Assembly: GCA_024684175.1 (NCBI GenBank)
Contig: JAIKXJ010000061.1
Coordinates: forward strand, 1-30,713
DNA length: 30,713 nt
DNA from: Erysipelotrichaceae bacterium
GTDB taxonomy: Bacteria; Bacillota_I; Bacilli_A; Erysipelotrichales; Erysipelotrichaceae
Direction of reading: 5' to 3'
The position numbers and the translations under genes were made by a program. The notes beneath the pieces were generated by a model, which saw only the letters and a list, made by a program, of their open reading frames with translations, was not told the DNA's origin and searched no databases. Positions 1 to 8,019 of this stretch are shown here, piece by piece (positions within the stretch are counted from its first letter, which is position 1; each line of letters starts with the position of its first letter).

Positions 1-1
1 C

Positions 2-313
2 AAGAAGGGCTTCTATTACTATCTGGGTCTGGAAGACAAGACAAAAACAAGGACCTACTACGATCTTCTCAAAGGTCTCAAGGTCAAAGACGAACAGATG
101 ATCGATGTCATGTACGATACCTATATCGACAAAGGATACAAGTACATCGAGGATGTCAAGGCGCTGAGCGAAGCGGGAAGTGAGGAACAGAGGATGCCTT
201 ACTATGCCTTGTTGGCGGACATGTACCGCAACAAGGGCGAGGAAGATACGGCAAAGGAATATGAGGCAAAAGTTGCCGAATACAGCGAAACGCTTCAAAG
301 AGGAAAGAAATAA
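2..313 (+). CDS. 3' end of a TPR-like repeat protein (partial)
   Basis: The reading frame is open from the left window edge to a TAA at 311-313, so only the last 103 residues of a longer gene are visible; an internal ATG at 98 is probably not the start. The segment is helical, charged and rich in Tyr, Lys and Glu. Its last part (residues YYALLADMYRNKGEEDTAKEY) has the alternating small/large pattern of a tetratricopeptide helix pair. No catalytic motif is visible. It could be the tail of a TPR-containing regulator or surface-associated protein; I cannot name it. An intrinsic terminator follows within 10 bases. Confidence 0.6.
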   Translation, partial: KKGFYYYLGLEDKTKTRTYYDLLKGLKVKDEQMIDVMYDTYIDKGYKYIEDVKALSEAGSEEQRMPYYALLADMYRNKGEEDTAKEYEAKVAEYSETLQRGKK

Positions 314-322
314 GACATGAGA

Positions 323-346
323 AAAGGGGCTTTATCAGCCCCTTTC
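323..346. terminator. Bidirectional intrinsic terminator between convergent genes
   Basis: The inverted repeat AAAGGGGCT (323-331) / AGCCCCTTT (337-345) has a 5-base loop. It lies between the TPR-like gene (plus) and the GH1 gene (minus, stop at 353). Read on the minus strand the hairpin ends in TTTT, and on the plus strand T-rich sequence follows, so it can serve both. Confidence 0.75.
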
Positions 347-352
347 GTCATT

Positions 353-1852
<1,500 letters not shown>

Positions 1853-3340
1853 TTAGCTCTGTGCGTCGATCTTGTCAGCCTGTTCGTCCTTGTAGAGGAA
1901 CATCGTGGCAGCAAATGTGACGGCAGCACCGATGATGACGGCAATGATCATGCCTCTGAGATCGGCCATCGGATCAGGTACAGGAGCCGGATTGATGAAG
2001 ACCGGGAAGGTGAAGATGTTCGGCGGACCGCCGGCATAGGAACCGACATTCATCAAGGCACAGACGATACCGCCGACGGCGGAGCCGATCATTGCGGCAT
2101 ACAAAGGTGTCTTGTACTTGAACGTGATACCGTACATGCCCGGTTCGGAAATTCCCGGGATCGCATCCGAGAATGCGCATGAGAAGGCCAGAGATTTGCG
2201 TTCCGCATTCTTCGCTTTAAGAGCGACAGCCAGACATGCGGCAGCTTGCGTGTACTGGAACAGGAAACCGGCCGGATGGGTGATCGGGTTCTTTCCGTAT
2301 CTTCCGCCGATCGCCATTGCGACAGCCATCAGGTTGAAGTGCATGCCGGTGATGACGATGTACGGATAGACCGCGCAGAAGATCGGGACCAGTACCTTGC
2401 CAAACGGCGTGTTGAACAGCATGATCAGGAAGCCGGCAAATGCTTCGGAGAGTCTTGCGCCGATCGGAGCCAGGACCAGCAGCGTCAGCGGCAGCATGAT
2501 GACCAGTTCCAGCAGCGGGACAAAGATGAATCTGACGACTTTCGGAATGAACTTGTTGAGCACTTTCTCCACATAGCTCATGACGAAGACGACCAGGATA
2601 GCCGGAATGATCGTATTGGAATAGGTCGCCGGATAGATCGGGATGCCGAACAGGAATCCTGCGTTGCCGGTACCCGGAATGATCATAGGAGGGCCGCCCG
2701 GCTGCGGGATCGTTGCGCCGGCGCCTTGCTTGCAGAGTTCAACGAAGTCCGGATAGACAAGGATCAGACCCATCAGGATCGCCATGGCGGCCTTGACGTT
2801 GAATCTTCTGGAAGCGGCATAAGCGACCAGAACAGGCAGGAAGTAGTAAGCTACGTTATAGACCCAGGTGAATGTTGCGACCGTAGGTGAATCCGGAGAG
2901 ACGATGTGCAAGTTGATCAGCAGCATCATGACGGCCTGCAGAAGTCCGCATGCCAGAAGTGCCGGTAAGATCGGGAAGACACAGGCGACGATCGCCGGGA
3001 AGATGGATCCCAGGATCTCTTTGATGCCTTTTTTCTTCTGAAGTTCCGGATCGAGATTTTCATCGATCGCGGCTTCTCTTGCCACGCCTGATGCATTGAG
3101 GAACGCATCGTAGACCAGATCGATATCGTTACCGATGATGACCTGGACCTGGTCACCGACCGCCTGAGCACCGATGACACCGAGTTTCTTGATCTCATCA
3201 AGTTTCACGAGGCTGGTATCTTTTGGCGTGATGCGCAGTCTGGTGAGACAGTGAGCGGCATGGGCGACATTGTCTTTACCGCCGACCAGTTCGACGATCT
3301 TGGCGGCTAACTGCCCATAGTCTTTTTCAGTTTTTGCCAT
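1853..3340 (-). CDS. PTS EIIBC permease, glucose/sucrose superfamily, no EIIA domain
   Basis: This is a sugar-specific phosphotransferase permease of 495 residues. An N-terminal EIIB domain (about 1-90) has the phospho-cysteine in HAAHCLTRLR (Cys31). A hydrophobic EIIC domain (about 100-480) follows, with repeated Gly/Pro-rich helices. I start it at the ATG at 3340, because AAAGGAG sits 6 bases upstream; an ATG five codons earlier lies before that site. Beta-glucoside permeases of the BglP type usually carry a C-terminal EIIA, which is absent here. EIIBC-only proteins such as MurP, TreP or SacP borrow EIIA from another permease. The neighbours (MupG family, GH1, LicT) suggest a beta-linked disaccharide or glucoside substrate, but the exact sugar is inference. 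Confidence 0.88.
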   Translation of the reverse strand: MAKTEKDYGQLAAKIVELVGGKDNVAHAAHCLTRLRITPKDTSLVKLDEIKKLGVIGAQAVGDQVQVIIGNDIDLVYDAFLNASGVAREAAIDENLDPELQKKKGIKEILGSIFPAIVACVFPILPALLACGLLQAVMMLLINLHIVSPDSPTVATFTWVYNVAYYFLPVLVAYAASRRFNVKAAMAILMGLILVYPDFVELCKQGAGATIPQPGGPPMIIPGTGNAGFLFGIPIYPATYSNTIIPAILVVFVMSYVEKVLNKFIPKVVRFIFVPLLELVIMLPLTLLVLAPIGARLSEAFAGFLIMLFNTPFGKVLVPIFCAVYPYIVITGMHFNLMAVAMAIGGRYGKNPITHPAGFLFQYTQAAACLAVALKAKNAERKSLAFSCAFSDAIPGISEPGMYGITFKYKTPLYAAMIGSAVGGIVCALMNVGSYAGGPPNIFTFPVFINPAPVPDPMADLRGMIIAVIIGAAVTFAATMFLYKDEQADKIDAQS

Positions 3341-3407
3341 AATTACTCCTTTCATTTTTACGTATTATGTTTCGTATATGTTTATACCCTGGCGAGGTAA
3401 TGAAACC

Positions 3408-4571
3408 TTATTTGGGGATGAACCCGAAGTTCACCATGTAATGCAGATAGTCCAGCAGGAACAATTCTTCTTTTACGATCTTTCCGACGAAGTTTTGTGT
3501 GCCGTCGTTCCGGATCTTTTTACGGACGATGTGGACTTCGCCTTTGTAGCGCGGGACATTGCCGTTGATGATCAGCACATCGCCTTCCTCAAAGTATTCC
3601 TTGTCGCAAGTTCTCGGTTCGATCGGGATCGGGCGGTAATCGAATCTGCCCCAGCGGGAGCGGATGATGATGTGGGTGTATTCGCTGCTATTGTGTTTCG
3701 TGAATTGAAACAGGATCTCTTTTTCGGTGTCGGAGACTCCCGGGGCAAGATCGATCGTCAGCGGGATGCGCTCGATATCGCCGATCGGGATCTGCGAGCG
3801 GATGCCCGGGAAGTAGAATGGCTTGTCTTCCCCGTAGACGTAGATCTGTTTCATCGTTGCGGCGATCTCTTTGAATTCTTCTTCGCTGACAAAGGCGTTG
3901 CCGAAGATCACCTCATCGCAGCCAAGGGCCAGTGCGTGGCGAAGCTGCAGACCGACCGGAAGATCTCTGTGTTCTTCGATCGTCGGCAAGCCGTCCGAGA
4001 CCGGCCAGGGACCGTGGGCTCCTTTGACCAGAGAGGAGATGAAGATCTGTGTCTTCATTCCTTCGCTTTTGAAAAAGCGGTTGGCTTCAAGGACGCTCTG
4101 CGGATCGGCACCGGTGTTCCGCAAGGGATAGAAATTGTAGGAGCCGATGATCCGGCTTTTGTCGGCACCAAGTCCGATGACGCGTTTGACGGAAGGGATG
4201 AGACTGGCGTTGAGCTGTACGCCGAGACCTTCCTTGTTGTTGACGATGGCGACGTCGCGTTCATCGTTGAACATCAGGTCGAGCCGCAAGACATCCAGGC
4301 CGATCTTTTTGAAGACGGAAAGATCGTCAGGGCTCGCCCCCATTTCCATGAAGAAGCGGGCGTTGCAGTCGCCGTAGACTTCCATGCCGTACCGGTGGGC
4401 TGCATCGCAAAGGCTTCTGAAATATGCGATGATCTCTTCTTTTGTTCCCTGAACGGAGAAAAGGGAAGTGAAGACTTTTCTGAAACCGTAGTATTCGGCA
4501 AGCTTCAGATAAGCTTCGATCTGCTCAGCGGTCTCCTGTTCCGGATAAAGCGATACTCCAAGCTGTATCAT
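3408..4571 (-). CDS. MupG-family (DUF871, GH170) TIM-barrel phospho-glycosidase
   Basis: The protein has 387 residues and begins MIQLGVSLYPEQ, typical of the DUF871 family. Its characterised member is Staphylococcus MupG, a 6-phospho-N-acetylmuramidase that splits MurNAc-6-phosphate-GlcNAc in the cytoplasm. An N-terminal TIM barrel covers roughly residues 1-240 (FTSLFS, DLMFN, GSYNFYPLRNTG). A smaller beta-rich C-terminal domain (about 270-387) contains the YTHIIIRSRWGRFDYRPIPIEPR-type segment. AAAGGAG lies 5 bases before the ATG. It is the first gene after the RAT leader, followed by the PTS and GH1 genes. No MurNAc-6-phosphate etherase (murQ) is present in the window, so the muropeptide-sugar role known for S. 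aureus is not proven here. Family assignment is firm; substrate is open. Confidence 0.87.
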   Translation of the reverse strand: MIQLGVSLYPEQETAEQIEAYLKLAEYYGFRKVFTSLFSVQGTKEEIIAYFRSLCDAAHRYGMEVYGDCNARFFMEMGASPDDLSVFKKIGLDVLRLDLMFNDERDVAIVNNKEGLGVQLNASLIPSVKRVIGLGADKSRIIGSYNFYPLRNTGADPQSVLEANRFFKSEGMKTQIFISSLVKGAHGPWPVSDGLPTIEEHRDLPVGLQLRHALALGCDEVIFGNAFVSEEEFKEIAATMKQIYVYGEDKPFYFPGIRSQIPIGDIERIPLTIDLAPGVSDTEKEILFQFTKHNSSEYTHIIIRSRWGRFDYRPIPIEPRTCDKEYFEEGDVLIINGNVPRYKGEVHIVRKKIRNDGTQNFVGKIVKEELFLLDYLHYMVNFGFIPK

Positions 4572-4596
4572 ATGGACTCCTTTGATGATATTGAAT

Positions 4597-4681
4597 AAAA
4601 AACTCTTCGGACCACCTCAAAACGATCACTGCGTAACGTTTTAAGGATAAGCCTCGAAGAGTCTCGAGTTACAAACCTTAA
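4597..4681 (-). promoter_or_regulatory. LicT/BglG-type RAT antiterminator and overlapping terminator in the mupG leader
   Basis: In the minus-strand transcript an RNA antiterminator element spans 4681-4641. The outer stem TTAAGG/CCTTAA encloses GG-TTTGTAAC and GGCTTAT-CC internal loops around a CTCGA/TCGAG stem, which resembles the RAT consensus. Its 3' half overlaps a terminator in which ACTCTTCG (4655-4662) pairs with CGAAGAGT (4602-4609), followed by a T-run at 4602-4597. An inner 10-bp hairpin CCTTAAAACG/CGTTTTGAGG reuses the CCTTAA of the RAT. The two folds are mutually exclusive, as expected for sugar-dependent antitermination by the adjacent LicT. Confidence 0.85.
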
Positions 4682-4698
4682 CTTCTATCTGTATTTTT

Positions 4699-4728
4699 AT
4701 ACTAAATGAATATTGTAAGCGCTGTCAA
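4699..4728 (-). promoter_or_regulatory. Promoter of the mupG-PTS-GH1 operon
   Basis: On the minus strand a perfect TTGACA -35 (4723-4728) is separated by 18 bases from a TAGTAT -10 (4699-4704). It lies directly after the licT stop codon and fires into the RAT leader. The -35 is inside a cre palindrome. Confidence 0.75.
4714..4727. promoter_or_regulatory. cre site (CcpA catabolite repression)
   Basis: TGTAAGCGCTGTCA matches the cre consensus TGWNANCGNTNWCA at every defined position on both strands. It covers the -35 of the operon promoter, a position where CcpA would block transcription when preferred sugars are present. CcpA itself is outside the window. Confidence 0.85.
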
Positions 4729-4739
4729 TAGCCGTACAG

Positions 4740-5561
4740 TCATTCGATGCGGCTGACCAGCCGGTTGATGTGGATGACCAGATAGAGGACTTCTTCATCA
4801 TTGATCTGCTTGCCCAGCGTTTCTTCAAGACAGGAAGCGATCCGGCAGGCGCAGGAGTAGGACAGGGGATAGGAGGTCTTCAGTTCGTTGAAGATCGAGG
4901 TGTTTTCCGATTCGATCTGCTGATCTTCGGCGAGCCTTCGGATCAGGTAATCCAGATGGGTGATGAAGCGGCTGTAGTTGAAGGAATTGCGTTCGATGGT
5001 GACGGAAAAATCTTCTTCGATGATCTTCGTGCATTCTTCGCAGATCGCCGTCGTATCCAGCTGCAGTTTTCTTTTGTCATCCAGCCGGTCGGCGATAAAG
5101 TGCATGCACAGCGTCCCGGCTTCCTTGCGCGGAAGCTTTTCGCCGGTCATCTTATGGATGATCTGTAACGCTTCTTCCGCCAGCGCCATCTCGTCGGGAT
5201 AGAGCTGATACATATCCTGTAACAGCGGCTGTTCCAGATAGATGTTTTTGTCTTTGCGTTCGATCGCGAACTGCAGGTGGTCGGCCAGAGAGATCGCTTT
5301 GGAAGAGGGATAGGTGACGCCGAGCGTATCCGATACATGATCGATGATATAGATCGCCGTGTTGATGATGTTGGTCGGAATGCTGCGCAGGATACCGTAG
5401 TCCGTGTCTTTGATATTGTAGAAGGTGCGGTTGATCTTGCTCAAAGGAATGTCTTCGTTGGCTTTGTAGAAGCCGATGCCTTTGCCGAAAACGACCACTT
5501 CACGGCCTTTGGAATCCACACAGTGTGCGATATTGTTGTTGATGTTGCGGATGACTTTCAT
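4740..5561 (-). CDS. licT: LicT/BglG-family transcription antiterminator
   Basis: This RNA-binding antiterminator responds to PTS phosphorylation. Residues 1-55 (MKVIRNINNNIAHC, VVVFGKGIGF) form the RNA-binding CAT domain. Two PRD domains follow with the four expected phospho-histidines: His95 (LADHLQF), His154 (LCMHFIADR), His202 (ITHLDY) and His264 (LVIHINR). The length of 273 residues fits LicT (about 277). I start at the ATG at 5561 because it begins the conserved CAT sequence. An upstream in-frame ATG at 5609 lies inside a leader terminator and would add an unrelated extension. It should bind the RAT in front of mupG, and perhaps a degenerate one in front of itself. Confidence 0.92.
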   Translation of the reverse strand: MKVIRNINNNIAHCVDSKGREVVVFGKGIGFYKANEDIPLSKINRTFYNIKDTDYGILRSIPTNIINTAIYIIDHVSDTLGVTYPSSKAISLADHLQFAIERKDKNIYLEQPLLQDMYQLYPDEMALAEEALQIIHKMTGEKLPRKEAGTLCMHFIADRLDDKRKLQLDTTAICEECTKIIEEDFSVTIERNSFNYSRFITHLDYLIRRLAEDQQIESENTSIFNELKTSYPLSYSCACRIASCLEETLGKQINDEEVLYLVIHINRLVSRIE

Positions 5562-5581
5562 CGTTCTTAATATGTTGCTAT

Positions 5582-5655
5582 AAAAAAACTCTTTAGCGTT
5601 TTCTTTCATTGCAGGTGGATCGTATTTTGTTTTGAAAAGAAAAGCCTGAAGAGTT
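5582..5655 (-). terminator. Leader terminator upstream of licT
   Basis: On the minus strand AACTCTTCAG (from 5655) can pair with CTAAAGAGTT (to 5587), with one mismatch and a loop of about 47 bases. Seven T follow at 5588-5582, all before the licT start at 5561. The 5' arm sits in a GTTTTAACTCTTCAGGCTTTT stretch that resembles the internal loops of the mupG RAT, hinting at autogenous antitermination. Confidence 0.6.
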
Positions 5656-5674
5656 AAAACGCTTGATCAACTCT

Positions 5675-5704
5675 ATTTTAGAATAAAACAAGTACCTCTG
5701 TAAA
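5675..5704 (-). promoter_or_regulatory. licT: licT promoter
   Basis: On the minus strand TTTACA (5699-5704) and TAAAAT (5675-5680) are spaced by 18 bases, each five of six to the sigma-A consensus. It lies about 110 bases upstream of the licT start, leaving room for the leader terminator. Confidence 0.75.
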
Positions 5705-5721
5705 ATGCATGCATCCGATGT

Positions 5722-6183
5722 TTACGAATGTTTTTGAAGATCATTGAAGATCAGTCTCGCATAGAACGGCGTGATCAGAAAACTCAGGACGAATGAAGCA
5801 GCCAGCGAGATCAGTTCCGAACGAAGCAGCATCGGCAAAAACGGGATCAATGTGTCATGGGCAACGGCTTGCCGGTAGGCCAGAAAGACCATGACGAAGG
5901 TCATTACGGGTGAATAGACCAAAGCGGAGACCAGGGCACTCAGAACTCTGGCCTCAAGGCTGTTTGGAGACAGGTCTCGTTTTTTCAGCAAGGCATCGGT
6001 GATCTTGCGCATCGGTATGAGACTGCCCAACAGGAAGCTGAGCGCAAAGCTGATCGGGAAGCTTCTCGCAAAGGCGGGGAGGCTGAAGTTTCCGGAGCTC
6101 AGCAGTCCGATCGAAGACAGGACGAAGCTCATCGTCGCACCCATCAGTAAGTTCATTTTGAGGCCGGCATCGTTTCTGTTCAT
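5722..6183 (-). CDS. Small four-helix membrane protein, DUF2798-like tandem repeat
   Basis: This 153-residue hydrophobic protein has about four membrane segments arranged as two similar halves. The first (about residues 10-60) runs KMNLLMGATMSFVLSSIG to FALSFLLGSLIPM; the second (about 80-145) runs RVLSALVSALVYSPVMTF to SFVLSFLITPFYARLI. The pattern (polar-MG-MSF entry, then an A/P-rich second helix ending in a basic residue) resembles DUF2798. No catalytic residue is visible and the function is unknown. AAAGGA lies 8 bases before the ATG. It sits alone between the sugar module and the glycine riboswitch, and no clear terminator follows it. Confidence 0.75.
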   Translation of the reverse strand: MNRNDAGLKMNLLMGATMSFVLSSIGLLSSGNFSLPAFARSFPISFALSFLLGSLIPMRKITDALLKKRDLSPNSLEARVLSALVSALVYSPVMTFVMVFLAYRQAVAHDTLIPFLPMLLRSELISLAASFVLSFLITPFYARLIFNDLQKHS

Positions 6184-6307
6184 GATCTTTTTCCTTTGTG
6201 TATCCTTTATCTCATCTAACTACGTTTTTCTTTTTCCGGCAAGAGGAAGAGCGGGAGATCTTTTTTGAAAGATCGTGCATTCCCTTTCTCTTTGAGTCAG
6301 ACCTCTA

Positions 6308-6316
6308 TGGTAAAAT
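6308..6316 (+). promoter_or_regulatory. Extended -10 promoter of the gcv operon
   Basis: TGGTAAAAT at 6308-6316 matches an extended -10 (TGn plus TAAAAT). No good -35 is seen at the usual distance, as is common for extended -10 promoters. Transcription would begin near 6323, just before the riboswitch. Confidence 0.6.
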
Positions 6317-6344
6317 AAAGACGTAAGGACTGGATGATGAGACC

Positions 6345-6492
6345 GGGAGAGATCTCTTAAGGAGGCGCCGAAGGGGAAGAAACTCTCAGGCAGAAGGACC
6401 GGTTTCGGACAGACTCTGGAGAGCATAATCAGATGCACCAAAGAAGCAATCCCAAAAAGGAGAATCTTTCAGGTAAACATACAGAGACAGGG
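6345..6492 (+). promoter_or_regulatory. Tandem glycine riboswitch (gcvT class)
   Basis: Aptamer 1 (about 6345-6423) shows the GGAGAG opening, GGCGCCGAAGG core, CTCTCAGGCA and closing GACTCTGGAGAG. Aptamer 2 (about 6432-6492) shows CACCAAAGAAGC, CTTTCAGGTAAA and ACAGAGACAGGG, and is shorter in its P3 region. A short linker separates them. The 3' strand of aptamer 2 contains GACAGG, which is also the 5' arm of the terminator at 6486-6510. Glycine binding should therefore prevent termination and switch the operon on, the usual logic for gcv riboswitches. Confidence 0.95.
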
Positions 6493-6510
6493 CTTTTTCC
6501 TGTCTTTTTT
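6486..6510 (+). terminator. Riboswitch-controlled terminator before gcvT
   Basis: GACAGG (6486-6491) pairs with CCTGTC (6499-6504) around a T-rich loop, followed by six T. It overlaps the end of the second glycine aptamer, giving a mutually exclusive fold. The gcvT ribosome-binding site begins about 15 bases later. Confidence 0.9.
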
Positions 6511-6533
6511 ATCAGATAAAAGGAGAGAATGTT

Positions 6534-7619
6534 ATGGAACTGAAAACACCTCTTTACGATGCCCACGTGAAGGCCGGCGGCAGGATCGTGCCGTTTGCCG
6601 GATACCTGCTGCCTGTCCAGTATGAAGGCGTGATCGCCGAACATCTGGCAGTGCGGAAGGAAGCGGGCCTTTTTGATGTTTCACACATGGGCGAGATCAC
6701 ATTCAAAGGAAAGGGTGCACTTGCCTCACTGAATCATCTGCTGACCAATGATTACACCAAGATGCCTTTGGGCAAGGTGCGCTATGGCATCCTGTGTTTC
6801 GAGGACGGCGGCGTTTGCGACGATCTGCTGGTGTACAAGTTCGGCGAAGAAGACTACTTCATCGTCGTCAATGCCTCCAACCGTCACAAGGATTTCGCCT
6901 GGATGAAGGATCATATCCTGGAAGATACACAGATCGAAGACATCTCCGATTCGATCGCCCAGGTCGCCTTGCAGGGACCGAAGTCCTATGAGATCATCTC
7001 CAGACTGATGAAGGAAGAAGACATCCCGCAGAAATACTACACGGCAAAGCGCGATGTCAAGGTCGGCGATATCAACTGCATCATCTCCTATACCGGCTAT
7101 ACCGGAGAGAGCGGCTATGAGATCTATGTGGAAAACAAAGATGCCGAAAAACTCTGGGACCTGCTGCTGGAGACCGGCAAAGACTTCGGCCTGAGGCCTT
7201 GCGGACTTGGGGCAAGAGATACGCTGCGTCTGGAGGCTTCGATGCCGTTATACGGTCACGAGATGGATGAGACGATCACGCCGTTAGAGACCGGGCTGGA
7301 TTACGGCGTCAAGATGAACAAGGAAGACTTCATCGGCAAGAAAGCCCTGCTGGAAAAGGGCGAGCCGAAGATCTGCCGTGTCGGTCTGCGGATCGTCGAT
7401 AAGGGCGTATTGAGAGAACATCAGGACGTCTATGTCGGTGAAGAAAAGATCGGTCATACGACCAGCGGCACCTATTCGCCGTTGTTCAAGACGTCGATCG
7501 CCATGGCACTGATCGATAAGAAGTATTCAAAGATCGGACAGACCGTCGAGGTCGATGTCCGCGGAAGAAGACTGAAAGCTGAGATCGTGGAAATGCCTTT
7601 CTATAAGAGGGAAAGATAA
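6534..7619 (+). CDS. gcvT: Aminomethyltransferase (glycine cleavage T protein)
   Basis: The 361-residue protein has the family's usual length. It transfers the methylene of aminomethyl-lipoyl-GcvH to tetrahydrofolate, releasing ammonia and giving 5,10-methylene-THF. Visible family features are TPLYDAHVKAGGRIVPFAGY at the N-terminus, LFDVSHMGE, GGVCDDLLVY with the catalytic Asp near residue 96, and the C-terminal barrel segment GLDYGVKMNKEDFIGKKAL. AAAGGAG precedes the ATG. It is the first gene after the glycine riboswitch and terminator, so expression should rise with glycine. Confidence 0.96.
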   Translation: MELKTPLYDAHVKAGGRIVPFAGYLLPVQYEGVIAEHLAVRKEAGLFDVSHMGEITFKGKGALASLNHLLTNDYTKMPLGKVRYGILCFEDGGVCDDLLVYKFGEEDYFIVVNASNRHKDFAWMKDHILEDTQIEDISDSIAQVALQGPKSYEIISRLMKEEDIPQKYYTAKRDVKVGDINCIISYTGYTGESGYEIYVENKDAEKLWDLLLETGKDFGLRPCGLGARDTLRLEASMPLYGHEMDETITPLETGLDYGVKMNKEDFIGKKALLEKGEPKICRVGLRIVDKGVLREHQDVYVGEEKIGHTTSGTYSPLFKTSIAMALIDKKYSKIGQTVEVDVRGRRLKAEIVEMPFYKRER

Positions 7620-7636
7620 ACATAAGGAGGGGAAAC

Positions 7637-8017
7637 ATGTTTAAGAATCCGGAAGAACTCAAGTATACCAAGACCCATGAATGGGTAAAAGAAGAAGACG
7701 GCTTATGGACCGTCGGTCTGACTGACTTTGCGCAGGACGCTTTAGGCGATATCGTCTTCGTCAATCTGCCGGCGGTCGGCGATGAAGTCAAAGCCGGGGA
7801 AGTCTTCTGCGATGTCGAGTCCGTCAAGGCGGTCTCCGATGTCTATTCACCGGTCAGCGGTGTCATCGAAGAAGTCAACGACGAACTGACGGATGATCCG
7901 GCGAAAGTCAATGAAGACTGCTACGGTGCCTGGTTCATCAAAGTGAGAGACGTAAACGGAGAAGACGAGCTGCTCGATGCGGCGGCCTACGAAGAATTCT
8001 GCAAGAGCGAGGCATAG
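7637..8017 (+). CDS. gcvH: Glycine cleavage H protein (lipoyl carrier)
   Basis: This 126-residue lipoyl carrier shuttles the aminomethyl group between the P, T and L proteins. The lipoylation site is Lys64 in CDVESVKAVSDVYSP. The fold signatures YTKTHEWVK, GLTDFAQDALGDIVFVNLP and DCYGAWFIKV are present, and length is normal. AAGGAGG lies just before the ATG, 18 bases after gcvT. The lipoate ligase encoded four genes on could load it. Confidence 0.97.
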   Translation: MFKNPEELKYTKTHEWVKEEDGLWTVGLTDFAQDALGDIVFVNLPAVGDEVKAGEVFCDVESVKAVSDVYSPVSGVIEEVNDELTDDPAKVNEDCYGAWFIKVRDVNGEDELLDAAAYEEFCKSEA

Positions 8018-8019
8018 CC

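Noticed and set aside
3378..4598. Long open frame (406 codons) on the plus strand opposite the MupG-family gene
   Set aside because: It is antisense to a well-conserved family member with a proper ribosome-binding site. Its own translation is repetitive in Asp/Phe/Val and has no family features, as expected of a codon-bias shadow.
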